A program made the position numbers and the translations under genes. Below, piece after piece: positions 34,428 to 42,783 of a stretch of DNA of 43,020 nt. The notes beneath the pieces were generated by a model. It was given only the letters and a program-made list of their open reading frames with translations. It did no database searches and was not told where the DNA came from. Every line of letters begins with the position of its first letter. Positions within the stretch are counted from its first letter, which is position 1. This DNA comes from Angelakisella sp. Its GTDB lineage: Bacteria > Bacillota > Clostridia > Oscillospirales > Ruminococcaceae. Location: contig JAHHTQ010000015.1 in assembly GCA_020024555.1 (NCBI GenBank), positions 1-43,020 of the forward strand, in the 5' to 3' direction.

Positions 34428-35228
34428 TTATTCTTGTGATGATGCGCCGAATGGTTCGGGTGAAACGATTTCAATGATTTTGCGTGAGGGGTCTACTACT
34501 TTCGGAATTAAATCAAGTATTTGTAAAGATACATTTCCCTGAAAAATGGGTATGGCTTTGCTTACTACGGTAATAAAATCAGGGTGTTCCACGGTCACTT
34601 TATACGTTGCGTAAGGTTTTATGTTTCCGGGGGAAAGCGATAGGTTTTTATCGGGCGCGGGAAGGGTAATAACTTCTGTCTGTCCCGAATTGTCTGTTCG
34701 TAGCGTAGCTATAACATAATCACCGTCGTCAAAAGGTTTGGCAATGGTTACAATGGCATTTTGCACAGGGAAAGCGCCTTTTGTTGTAAATGTTTGAATA
34801 CGCAGACCACCGTTATACAAATTTTGCTTTTTGAAAAGATTATACTGTTCTTCAAGTGACAGCATAGGTTCAGCTTTTGCTTCGCTTTGTTCGGTAGAGG
34901 TTGCCATAACGGGTCTTGCATTATTATCAACAAAATAGCTGTCGTTGAGATATCCCATATCTGTATATTGCATATATTGAGCATCAAAGTATTTATAGTT
35001 TTCGTCATCTTTTAAAGATGTTCTTTTGATTGGTTCAATATTACTCATTACAAATTGAGCTGTTGGCTCTTGCATAACACTTATTTTGGTGGAGACTTCT
35101 TGTATTTCACTGTTTTTATCTACATTATTTTGTGGGTTGCTGTAATACTGTGTTTTATATCTAGAATATTCGTTTAACATTTTCTGTCTGTAATTTTCAA
35201 TATCTCGATTAAAATTTTCGTTATTCAA
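34428..35228 (-). CDS. hypothetical protein with carboxypeptidase-regulatory-like C-terminal domain
   Basis: A 266-residue protein. The N-terminal ~130 residues are polar, Asn/Gln/Tyr-rich and probably disordered. The C-terminal ~110 residues (GGLRIQTFTTKGAFPVQNAI, then VTVEHPDF and VSLQILDLIPK) look like a CarboxypepD_reg / transthyretin-like beta-sandwich. No signal peptide. I prefer TTG 35226-35228, which is about 8 nt after GAGGTG; the GTG at 35237 overlaps that site. It is the first gene of a pair with the SpoIID-like protein. Function unknown; a structural or scaffold role in the same envelope process is a guess. Confidence 0.75.
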   Translation of the reverse strand: MNNENFNRDIENYRQKMLNEYSRYKTQYYSNPQNNVDKNSEIQEVSTKISVMQEPTAQFVMSNIEPIKRTSLKDDENYKYFDAQYMQYTDMGYLNDSYFVDNNARPVMATSTEQSEAKAEPMLSLEEQYNLFKKQNLYNGGLRIQTFTTKGAFPVQNAIVTIAKPFDDGDYVIATLRTDNSGQTEVITLPAPDKNLSLSPGNIKPYATYKVTVEHPDFITVVSKAIPIFQGNVSLQILDLIPKVVDPSRKIIEIVSPEPFGASSQE

Positions 35229-35237
35229 AAAAAGCAC

Positions 35238-35448
35238 CTCATTTACAAATTAAATTGCGTTAAAATACAGTAAGCAATAAAGATATGCAAAAGTTTAACT
35301 ATTATTATATTTTAACGTATAATACAAATTGTAATATTATTATATGCAAAGCTACTATATTTTGTTACAAAAGTTTTTTTTGTACATTTTAGAGATTTCC
35401 TAGAATTTTTTTGGGTAAATTTTTACTTGATTTTAGCTATATTTACTC
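35238..35448. other. AT-rich divergent spacer, no gene seen
   Basis: This stretch separates the minus-strand SpoIID-like pair from the plus-strand nrdD operon. It is strongly A/T-rich. I found no RNA gene and no convincing minus-strand promoter. The nrdD promoter begins at 35449. Confidence 0.5.
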
Positions 35449-35477
35449 TTGCAAAATCATATAATTTGTAGTATTAT
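35449..35477 (+). promoter_or_regulatory. nrdD operon promoter
   Basis: TTGCAA (35449-35454), 17-bp spacer, TATTAT (35472-35477). Transcription would start near 35484, giving a ~225-nt leader. The spacer and start region are covered by the NrdR-like boxes, consistent with repression. Confidence 0.7.
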
Positions 35478-35503
35478 AGGTAAGCACCACAAGATATTGT
35501 GGT
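35455..35503 (+). promoter_or_regulatory. tandem NrdR-like boxes
   Basis: Box B, ACCACAAGATATTGTGGT (35486-35503), has 7-bp inverted arms around a GATA centre and resembles the NrdR repressor box. A weaker box A (35455-35472) shares its right half (TTGTAGT against TTGTGGT), and the offset is exactly 31 bp, the tandem phasing reported for NrdR sites. Box A lies between the -35 and -10 elements and box B over the expected start site. NrdR represses ribonucleotide reductase genes when dATP is high. Confidence 0.7.
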
Positions 35504-35713
35504 ATAACATTGTTTTAGCTACTAATTGTATTATTTTATATTTTTACACACAGCTTAATTTATTATATTAAATATTTAAACAAAATAGGGATAGATGTAA
35601 TTTAATAAAACAACATATATACAAATAGTATAAAATGATGTTTTTTTCTTTACAACAAAATATAAACATTAAGTTATACAATGTTACATTATAAATAAGG
35701 GGATTGTTTGGTA

Positions 35714-38011
35714 ATGGTTGAGCAGATTAAAAAAAGAAATGGCGAAGTGGTGGAATTTGACATAAATAAAGTACGTAACGCAATTCATAAGGCGAATTTG
35801 ACTGTTGAAGATGAAAGAATTAGTAACATTATGCTCAATTCATTGGCAGACACAGTTGTTAAAGCCATAGATGATGGAACAATTCCTACTGTTGAACAAA
35901 TACAAGATTTAGTGGAAGAAGCGCTGATACACGCAAATTATCCAAAAACTGCAAAGAAATATATTCTATATAGAGCAGAGAGAGCAAAAATGCGTGAAAC
36001 ATCAGAAGATTTAATGGAGATATTTAATCAATTAACATTTGCATATGCAAAAGACGCAGATATAAAGAGAGAAAATGCGAATATAGATGCCGATACAGCG
36101 ATGGGCACAATGTTAAAGTATGGTTCAGAAGGCAGTAAGTACTATATAGACAAATGTATTTTGCCAAAAGAAATGGCAGACGCTCACATCAATGGCGATA
36201 TTCATATACACGATAAAGATTTCTATATGCTTACGGAAACCTGCTGTCAAATAGACCTTATAAAACTATTTAAAAATGGCTTTTCGACAGGTCACGGATA
36301 TTTGAGAGAGCCTAACAGTATAGCAAGTTATTCAGCTCTTGGCTGCATAGCAATTCAGGCGAACCAAAATGAAATGCACGGTGGTCAGGCTGTCCCAAAT
36401 TTTGACTATTCAATGGCGCCGGGTGTTGCAAAAACATTTATAACTGAGTATTTTACAGCGCTTGCAAACTATATTGAGTTTTGCTCGGACAAAGATATAG
36501 CCGATATTAAAAAAATTGTAAAAGAAATGCGTAAAGAGGCAAAAGTTTTGCCTAATATAGATGATGATAAAAACTTTATTGAAAATTTTGCAGATATCCT
36601 TTTACCAAAAATGGCAGAAATACATTGTGAAGCCATAAAAACAAAAGAAGATTTGCAAAGGCTACATAAGAAATGCCAAAATATAGCTCTTGTTGAAACA
36701 GACCGTTCGACATATCAAGCTATGGAGGCGTTAATTCACAACTTGAATACTATGAACAGCCGCGCGGGCGCGCAAGTACCTTTTTCATCAATAAACTATG
36801 GTACGGATACATCTTCTGAGGCGAGAATGGTAATCAAAAACTTGCTTTTGGCAACAGATGCAGGTCTTGGTAACGGAGAAACTCCTATTTTCCCTGTGCA
36901 GATATTCAAGGTTAAAGAGGGTATAAACTATAATCCCGAAGACAAAAACTATGATTTATATAAACTTGCGATAAAGACATCGGCAAAGAGACTATTCCCT
37001 AATTTCAGCTTTATGGACGCGCCGTTCAATTTGCAATATTACAAAGAGGGCGACTATAACAGCGAAGTGGCATATATGGGTTGCCGTACACGTGTAATGG
37101 GTAATAATTATGACAAGTCACGTGAAGTAACCTGCGGACGTGGAAACCTAAGCTTTACATCAATAAACCTACCACGTATAGCGCTTTTGGCAAAGGGTGA
37201 TATCAATAAATTTTATGAAATTCTTGATCAAAGAATAGACCTTGTTATCAATCAGTTAAAACATCGTATGCAAATTCAATCACGTAAAAAAGCGCGTAAC
37301 TATCCATTCTTAATGGGACAGGGTATATGGATAGACAGCGAACACCTAAACCCTGATGATACAGTTGCCGAAGTTATTAAACACGGTACATTGAGTATGG
37401 GCTTTATAGGTTTGGCTGAAACTTTGAAAGCGCTTACAGGCAAACATCACGGTGAAAGTGAAGACAGCCAAAAACTTGGTATTGAGATTATCTCATATAT
37501 GCGTAAACGTATGGACGATGAAAGCGAAAAGACAGGACTCAATTTTACACTTCTTGCAACTCCTGCTGAGGGATTAAGCGGAAGATTTGTAAAGATAGAC
37601 AGAAAAGTTTTTGGCAGTATAGAAGGAATTACAGACAGAGAGTATTATACAAACTCATTCCACGTACCTGTATATTATCATATAAGCATATTCAATAAGA
37701 TAAAGACAGAAGCGCCATATCACGCATTTACCAATGCGGGACATATCAGCTATGTAGAGCTTGACGGTGATACTTGCAAGAATGTAGACGCATTTGAGAG
37801 AGTAATTCGTTGTATGAAAGAGGCGGGTATCGGCTATGGTTCTGTAAACCACCCGGTAGACAGAGATCCGATTTGCGGATATACAGGTGTAATTGATGAA
37901 GTTTGCCCACGTTGCGGACGCAGAGAGGGCGAGGCATTGACACCGGAAAGAGTACGTGAACTTCGTAAATATTTCCCGAGTATGCCTGTACTTCATAATT
38001 TTGAAGACTAA
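35714..38011 (+). CDS. nrdD: anaerobic (class III) ribonucleoside-triphosphate reductase, catalytic subunit without glycyl-radical tail
   Basis: Reduces ribonucleoside triphosphates to deoxy forms under anaerobic conditions. 765 residues. An N-terminal ATP-cone (IKKRNGEVVEFDINKVRNAI) gives allosteric control; the ten-stranded barrel follows, with TETCCQIDL near residue 177 and the likely thiyl-radical Cys457 in YMGCRTRV. The C-terminus has a zinc-ribbon-like DPICGYTG...CPRCGRREG and stops about 30 residues later, ending VLHNFED. The expected glycyl-radical motif (RRxxGYLG) is not present in this chain; it is encoded by the next gene. ATG 35714 has AAGGGGA about 10 nt upstream; a TTG six bases earlier is too close to it. 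Confidence 0.95.
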   Translation: MVEQIKKRNGEVVEFDINKVRNAIHKANLTVEDERISNIMLNSLADTVVKAIDDGTIPTVEQIQDLVEEALIHANYPKTAKKYILYRAERAKMRETSEDLMEIFNQLTFAYAKDADIKRENANIDADTAMGTMLKYGSEGSKYYIDKCILPKEMADAHINGDIHIHDKDFYMLTETCCQIDLIKLFKNGFSTGHGYLREPNSIASYSALGCIAIQANQNEMHGGQAVPNFDYSMAPGVAKTFITEYFTALANYIEFCSDKDIADIKKIVKEMRKEAKVLPNIDDDKNFIENFADILLPKMAEIHCEAIKTKEDLQRLHKKCQNIALVETDRSTYQAMEALIHNLNTMNSRAGAQVPFSSINYGTDTSSEARMVIKNLLLATDAGLGNGETPIFPVQIFKVKEGINYNPEDKNYDLYKLAIKTSAKRLFPNFSFMDAPFNLQYYKEGDYNSEVAYMGCRTRVMGNNYDKSREVTCGRGNLSFTSINLPRIALLAKGDINKFYEILDQRIDLVINQLKHRMQIQSRKKARNYPFLMGQGIWIDSEHLNPDDTVAEVIKHGTLSMGFIGLAETLKALTGKHHGESEDSQKLGIEIISYMRKRMDDESEKTGLNFTLLATPAEGLSGRFVKIDRKVFGSIEGITDREYYTNSFHVPVYYHISIFNKIKTEAPYHAFTNAGHISYVELDGDTCKNVDAFERVIRCMKEAGIGYGSVNHPVDRDPICGYTGVIDEVCPRCGRREGEALTPERVRELRKYFPSMPVLHNFED

Positions 38012-38067
38012 AAGCACAATAAAATTTTTAAATAAATATGCAAAAGGAAAAGAAAGGGGTTTTCGTA

Positions 38068-38229
38068 ATGGAGAAGAAAAATAACAGAGACAGTCAAGAG
38101 GTAGTATTGGGCAAAGGCGTAGGCTTTGAAAGAATAAGAAGAATAACAGGCTACTTGGTAGGCACAACAGATCGTTTTAACAATGCAAAGAAGTGTGAGG
38201 AACATGACAGAGTTAAGCACGGAATGTAA
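38068..38229 (+). CDS. separate glycyl-radical domain of class III ribonucleotide reductase
   Basis: A 53-residue protein. Residues 20-53 match the C-terminal glycyl-radical segment of NrdD: RIRRITGYLVG, then DRFNNAKK and DRVKH, against the E. coli tail RRVCGYLG...FNAGK...RVKH. The radical site should be Gly28. It has its own ribosome site (AAAGGGG, 38053-38059) and ATG 38068, lies 56 nt after the nrdD stop and in a different frame, and overlaps nrdG by 26 nt. I infer that NrdG activates this small protein, which then docks into NrdD, much as YfiD/GrcA supplies a radical domain to pyruvate formate-lyase. A frameshift artefact is unlikely. Confidence 0.88.
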   Translation: MEKKNNRDSQEVVLGKGVGFERIRRITGYLVGTTDRFNNAKKCEEHDRVKHGM

Positions 38230-38746
38230 TACTAAGCTAAGGGTAGCGGGTTTGATAGAAGAGTCTATCGTGGACGGTCCGGGTTTTCGTTTTACTATAT
38301 TTACACAGGGCTGTCCCCATAATTGCGAAGGCTGTCATAATCCACAGACACACGATTTTAAGGCAGGCAAGTTAATGGAAATAGATGATATCTTTGATAA
38401 AATCAAACAAAATCCAATACTTAGCGGAGCGACATTTTCGGGTGGAGAACCCTTTTGCCAACCAAAAGAATTATTTTTGCTGGGTCAAAAGATTAAAAGC
38501 ATAGGGCAAAACATATTTTGTTATACCGGCTTTACTTATGAAGAACTTATAGAATTGGGACAAAAAAACAGTTCCGTATTGGATTTACTTGGTATAGTTG
38601 ATGTTTTGGTTGACGGAAAGTTTGAAAAAGACAAAAAAGATTTAACATTGCTGTATAAAGGTAGCAGTAATCAAAGAGTAATAAAATTAAATAAAGGTAA
38701 GATTGAAAAAATATACAATAATGATGTAACGGAAATCAGTATATAG
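38204..38746 (+). CDS. nrdG: anaerobic ribonucleotide reductase activating protein (radical SAM)
   Basis: NrdG cleaves S-adenosylmethionine at a [4Fe-4S] cluster and makes the glycyl radical on the reductase. 180 residues; cluster motif CxxxCxxC at Cys37, Cys41, Cys44 (GCPHNCEGC), then the ATFSGGEPF glycine motif. ATG 38204 has GAGGA 4-8 nt upstream; an earlier in-frame ATG at 38183 lacks one. The start lies inside the glycyl-radical gene, so the two are translationally coupled. A strong terminator follows. Confidence 0.96.
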   Translation: MTELSTECNTKLRVAGLIEESIVDGPGFRFTIFTQGCPHNCEGCHNPQTHDFKAGKLMEIDDIFDKIKQNPILSGATFSGGEPFCQPKELFLLGQKIKSIGQNIFCYTGFTYEELIELGQKNSSVLDLLGIVDVLVDGKFEKDKKDLTLLYKGSSNQRVIKLNKGKIEKIYNNDVTEISI

Positions 38747-38757
38747 CAAATAAAAAA

Positions 38758-38794
38758 TCCCTATTACTTAGCTTATAAGTAATAGGGACTTTTT
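38758..38794. terminator. bidirectional terminator between nrdG and the YgiQ-like gene
   Basis: A perfect 13-bp stem (TCCCTATTACTTA at 38758-38770 with its complement at 38776-38788) has a 5-nt loop, with a T-run on each side. Confidence 0.93.
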
Positions 38795-38798
38795 GATA

Positions 38799-40688
38799 TT
38801 ATTTACGTTTTTTGGTTTTTTGTTTAGAATATCTTGAAACACGTTTTGTAGGTTTCTCGTTCTTTTTATCGTTTTGCATATATTTTTGTATATACTCTCT
38901 GTCAGGTTGAACAAGACAATGTTTATCATAACCGATAAGGTCACGTCTGTTTGCTCTTATCAGCGCGTCTATAATAAGATGTCTGTTTTCCGGTTTGTAG
39001 TATTGTAAAAGTGTTCTTTGCAGTTTCTTTTCGTAAGGGTCACGTGGAATGTATACGCTTTCCATAGTATATGGGTCAAGTCCTGTATAGAACATACAAG
39101 TTGACGGAGTGCCGGGTGTTGGATAAAAGTCCTGTACCTGTTCGGGACGCATATTATGTTTTTTTAGGTATTCCGTCAGGATAACCGCATCTTTCAGTGT
39201 GCAGCCGGGGTGAGATGACATAAGATATGGCACAAGGTATTGTTCTTTTCCCGCCTGTTTGGTAAGCTGATAAAACTTTTCGGCAAATTTTGTAAATACT
39301 TTAACATCAGGTTTACCCATTTTTGAAAGAGCATTTGGAGAACAGTGTTCAGGCGCAACTTTTAATTGTCCGCTGATGTGGTGCTCAATTAATTCTTTCA
39401 TAAATTCATCGCTTTTGTCAGCCATAATATAGTCAAAACGCAAACCGCTGCGGACAAAAACTTTTTTTACGCCTTTAATTTGCCGAAGTTCACGCAATAG
39501 CTCAATATAGTCGGTATGGTCAGCTTTTATTGCAGGACAAACAGTAGGGAAAAGACATTTTTTATCTTTACAGACACCCTTTGTCATTTGTTTGGGACAG
39601 GCGCTTGTTCTGAAATTTGCGGTAGGCCCTCCTACGTCGTGAATATATCCTTTGAAATGTGGATTTTCAGTAAATTTTTTTGCCTCTTTTATAACAGATT
39701 CGTGGCTGCGTGATGTAACAACCCGCCCCTGATGAAATGTAATTGCGCAGAAGTTACACGAACCATAGCAACCACGATTGTGCATAATTGAAAACTCTAC
39801 TTCTTCAATAGCCTTTACTCCGCCGAGTTTTTCGTAACTTGGGTGATAGTATCTTTCAAACGGTAAGTTCCATACTTCGTCAAGTTCTTCTTGTACAAGT
39901 GGAATGGTAGGCTTGTTTTGTATAAGGATTTTGTCACCATGTTTTTGCGCAATAGCCTTGCCATATACATGGTCTTGTTCCAGTAGTTGTATTTGAGTGG
40001 CTTTTGCATAGGCTTTTTTGTCTTCACGTACTTTTTCAAAAGACGCGCACGTAACCGTATCCGGTGGTAATGGTTCACTTGCGTCTATTGCGTAGCAAGT
40101 ACCACGGATATCCCGTATATTTTCAAGTTTCTCGCCATTACGCAATCTTGTCGCAAGCTCTTTTATTGTGTGTTCACCCATACCGTACATCAGTAGGTCA
40201 GCGCCACTTTCTATCAGCAGTGACGGACGAACCGCATCGTCCCAATAGTCATAGTGAGCAAACCTTCTCAAAGATGCCTCCAAGCCCCCGAGCATAATAT
40301 TTACATCGGGGAAAGCCTCTCTTGCAAGTTTTGCATAAACAAGCGCGGCTCTGTCCGGACGTTTTCCTATTACATTTCCGGGGGTATAGGTATCTTCTTG
40401 TCTGCGTTTTTTGGCAACTGAATAGTGCGCAACCATAGAGTCAATATTTCCGCCTGTTATCAAAAAACCATATCGAGGTCTGCCAAAGCGTTTAAAATCT
40501 TCACAGTTATCATAACGTGGCTGAGAAAGAATTACACAGTTAAAGCCTAAACTTTCAAGCACACGTGAAATAATGGCAATACCAAAACTTGGGTGGTCGA
40601 CATATGCGTCACCTGTGACGCATACAAAGTCCGGATAGTACCAACCACGTTCCAGCATTTCTTCTTTTGTTATAGGTAAAAAACTCAC
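38799..40688 (-). CDS. ygiQ: YgiQ-family radical SAM protein
   Basis: A 629-residue protein of the YgiQ (UPF0313) family: an N-terminal B12-binding-like fold with GDAYVDHPSFGIAIISRVLE, then a radical SAM domain with the cluster motif GCYGSCNFC (CxxxCxxC near residue 308) and a C-terminal family-specific region. The reaction is not known. GTG start at 40686-40688 with AAGGAG about 7 nt upstream. It stands alone on the minus strand, convergent with nrdG. The basic tail (SRYSKQKTKKRK) is typical of the family. Confidence 0.95.
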   Translation of the reverse strand: MSFLPITKEEMLERGWYYPDFVCVTGDAYVDHPSFGIAIISRVLESLGFNCVILSQPRYDNCEDFKRFGRPRYGFLITGGNIDSMVAHYSVAKKRRQEDTYTPGNVIGKRPDRAALVYAKLAREAFPDVNIMLGGLEASLRRFAHYDYWDDAVRPSLLIESGADLLMYGMGEHTIKELATRLRNGEKLENIRDIRGTCYAIDASEPLPPDTVTCASFEKVREDKKAYAKATQIQLLEQDHVYGKAIAQKHGDKILIQNKPTIPLVQEELDEVWNLPFERYYHPSYEKLGGVKAIEEVEFSIMHNRGCYGSCNFCAITFHQGRVVTSRSHESVIKEAKKFTENPHFKGYIHDVGGPTANFRTSACPKQMTKGVCKDKKCLFPTVCPAIKADHTDYIELLRELRQIKGVKKVFVRSGLRFDYIMADKSDEFMKELIEHHISGQLKVAPEHCSPNALSKMGKPDVKVFTKFAEKFYQLTKQAGKEQYLVPYLMSSHPGCTLKDAVILTEYLKKHNMRPEQVQDFYPTPGTPSTCMFYTGLDPYTMESVYIPRDPYEKKLQRTLLQYYKPENRHLIIDALIRANRRDLIGYDKHCLVQPDREYIQKYMQNDKKNEKPTKRVSRYSKQKTKKRK

Positions 40689-40925
40689 TTTTTATCTCCT
40701 TATAATTTTTTTAACATTAATATATAATCAGTGTTGAATACTGTTTAATATTATATATCACACAAATTTTTTATTCAATACTTTTGATATTAATATTTGT
40801 TATGTTTGTTAAAGTTACTTTGTAAATATATGGATATTAATACAAAAATATAGAATACAGTATATTTTTGCGTATAATAAGCGTATTTTTGGAGTATAGG
40901 TCATTAAAATATTTTATACTATATA

Positions 40926-40954
40926 TTGACCTAAATATAAAAAAATAGTAATAT
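40926..40954 (+). promoter_or_regulatory. candidate promoter of the GHL10-like lipoprotein gene
   Basis: TTGACC (40926-40931), 17-bp spacer, TAATAT (40949-40954), in the 340-bp A/T-rich spacer between divergent genes. The rest of that spacer (40689-41028) shows no gene. Confidence 0.6.
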
Positions 40955-41028
40955 TTATAATAGACGCAATATTTAAGAGATAAAATAATACATATAATAT
41001 AGAGTATATATAGAAAGAGGATATTTAG

Positions 41029-42486
41029 TTGAACGCAAAAAAATTATTAGCGCTTTTTACAGCAATGGTGGTTTTGACTATGGGTGTTGCCTGTCAAAAT
41101 GTAAATGATGCACCTCAAATAATAGACGGTAATCAATATTTACCAACAACAAGTGCGGAAGCAGATGAGTCTATACCATCTCCTCCTCCGGAAAGTCCGT
41201 CTGTCGATACATCAATATCAGGTTCATCACAATCAGTCACAAGCTCAAAATCAGAGTCACAATCACAAAGCAAATCTGAATCCAAAGAGGAGGAAAAGCC
41301 TGTGAAAACATCTACCGTTAGTTCATTGGAACAAACTTCATCAAATATATCGCATACAGTAGAGGCGCCGCCAAACGAAGTGCGTTCAATGTGGATTTCG
41401 TATTTGGAGTTGGAAAAAATACTTACAAATAAGACACAATCTGAATTTACAAAAAATATAGCAGAGCAATTTGATACCTGTAAAAACTTTGGATTAAATA
41501 CAGTCGTTGTTCAGGTTCGTCCTTTTGGTGATGCGATTTATAATTCAGAATATTTCCCAAGTTCCTATTTATTTAACGGAAAACAAGGCGGAATAGGCGA
41601 AGAACCTTTTGATGCATTGCAAATTATGGTTACGGAAGCGCGCAACAGAGGTTTGAGAATAGAAGCATGGATAAATCCATATAGGGTAACAAAGGACAGA
41701 TCATGGCAAATTCATAATGACAATCCTGCAAAAACTATGCTAAAAACAGGTGATGCGGTAGATTATAAAGATAAAATCACATATAATCCCGCAAGCAGAA
41801 TGGCGCAGGACTTAATAGTATCAGGTGTATACGAAATAGTAAAAAATTATGATATAGATGCTATACATTTTGATGACTATTTTTATCCGACAACCGACGA
41901 GGACTTTGACAGAGATCAATATAATTTATATAAACAAAGCGGTGGCAAAAAAAGTCTTGCTCAGTGGAGACGCAATAATGTCACAACTTTAATGAGAAGC
42001 GTAAACGAAACAATTAAAAAAGTAAACAAGAATATATTATTCGGTATATCTCCGCAGGGAAATAACGATAATAACTTAAATGGACAATATGTAGATGTAA
42101 AAGAGCTTATGGAAGAAGGAATAATAGACTACTTATGCCCGCAAATGTATTTTGGATTTAATAATAAAATTTGTCCATACAGTCAAACTTTACAAATGTT
42201 TAATGATATGGCTAAAAAGACAGGGGTAAAGATTTATACGGGTCTTGCTACATATAAATTCGGAAAAGTTGATACGTGGGCAGGAGAAAACGGTAAAAAT
42301 GAATGGGTAAACAGTACGGATATTTTGGCAAGACAGGTAAATGATGCAAGACAACTTTCGGAATACGGCGGATTTATTTTGTTTAGATATGACAGTACAT
42401 TTAATTACAAAGATTTCTATGCAGGAAATTCATCTGTATATACGCAAGTAGAAACAGAACTGAAAAATTTGAAAAATATACTTTAA
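41029..42486 (+). CDS. GHL10/DUF187-family lipoprotein (glycosyl hydrolase-like)
   Basis: A 485-residue surface lipoprotein. The signal peptide ends MGVAC, with the lipid-bearing cysteine at residue 22. A Ser/Gln/Lys/Glu-rich linker (about 40-115) spans the wall. The rest matches the GHL10/DUF187 TIM-barrel family (YngK-like): EVRSMWISYLELEKIL, VVVQVRPFGDAIYNS, IEAWINPYR, AIHFDDYFYP, and GISPQGN. These proteins are thought to act on cell-wall or extracellular glycans; the substrate is unknown. The start is TTG 41029, with AGAGGA about 9 nt upstream. Single-gene unit, followed by a terminator interrupted by the mobile element. Confidence 0.9.
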   Translation: MNAKKLLALFTAMVVLTMGVACQNVNDAPQIIDGNQYLPTTSAEADESIPSPPPESPSVDTSISGSSQSVTSSKSESQSQSKSESKEEEKPVKTSTVSSLEQTSSNISHTVEAPPNEVRSMWISYLELEKILTNKTQSEFTKNIAEQFDTCKNFGLNTVVVQVRPFGDAIYNSEYFPSSYLFNGKQGGIGEEPFDALQIMVTEARNRGLRIEAWINPYRVTKDRSWQIHNDNPAKTMLKTGDAVDYKDKITYNPASRMAQDLIVSGVYEIVKNYDIDAIHFDDYFYPTTDEDFDRDQYNLYKQSGGKKSLAQWRRNNVTTLMRSVNETIKKVNKNILFGISPQGNNDNNLNGQYVDVKELMEEGIIDYLCPQMYFGFNNKICPYSQTLQMFNDMAKKTGVKIYTGLATYKFGKVDTWAGENGKNEWVNSTDILARQVNDARQLSEYGGFILFRYDSTFNYKDFYAGNSSVYTQVETELKNLKNIL

Positions 42487-42494
42487 TATAATTT

Positions 42495-42520
42495 TTAGGC
42501 TTTATTTTTTGATAGAGCCT
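42495..42520. repeat. left direct repeat flanking element copy 2 (damaged terminator)
   Basis: These 26 nt match 42784-42809 at 25 positions. They contain both arms of a hairpin (AGGCT...AGCCT) but end abruptly where the element begins, so the outer stem and T-run are lost. It looks like a duplicated target half. Confidence 0.75.
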
Positions 42521-42783
42521 CAGCGTGTAAAAAGCTATAGTCATTCTTTATAATGATGAAGAGTATAAAAGTTTTACTCAATTTTTTTCAAAAAATTGCG
42601 GTTCTTAGGCAGAGCCTAAGACGTTTTCCGCAGAAAACGGAACGCTTTTGCCGTGCAAGCGCATTTTTGAAGGTGAATTTTGGCATTTATGCCAAAAGAG
42701 GAAACTTTTTGCAAGAGAAAAAGTTTCTTTGAAATTACCTCTTTTTGTACATATTTTTCTAGTAATAGGTTTTTTTGAGAGTA
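42521..42783. mobile_element. ~265-bp multi-hairpin element, copy 2 (putative non-autonomous mobile element)
   Basis: This 263-bp block matches 11625-11890. Hairpins in order: palindrome-like 42544-42560; CTTAGGC-AGA-GCCTAAG (42604-42620); CGTTTTC-CGCA-GAAAACG (42622-42639); TTTTGGCAT-TT-ATGCCAAAA (42678-42697); GAAACTTTTT/AAAAAGTTTC (42701-42727). The second is perfect here but degraded in copy 1, while the first is perfect in copy 1 but has one mismatch and one wobble here. No transposase. A short plus-strand frame starting at 42648 is shared with copy 1 for about 30 codons and then diverges, so it is not taken as a gene. Confidence 0.75.

Noticed and set aside
38009..38068. Frameshift or sequencing error joining nrdD to the glycyl-radical segment
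   Set aside because: The two frames are separated by 56 nt, and the second has a good ribosome site and ATG. A simple indel would not rebuild a typical NrdD tail.
37655..38167. 170-aa minus-strand frame over the nrdD end and the glycyl-radical gene
   Set aside because: Antisense to two conserved genes; Cys/Leu/Tyr-rich composition typical of a shadow.
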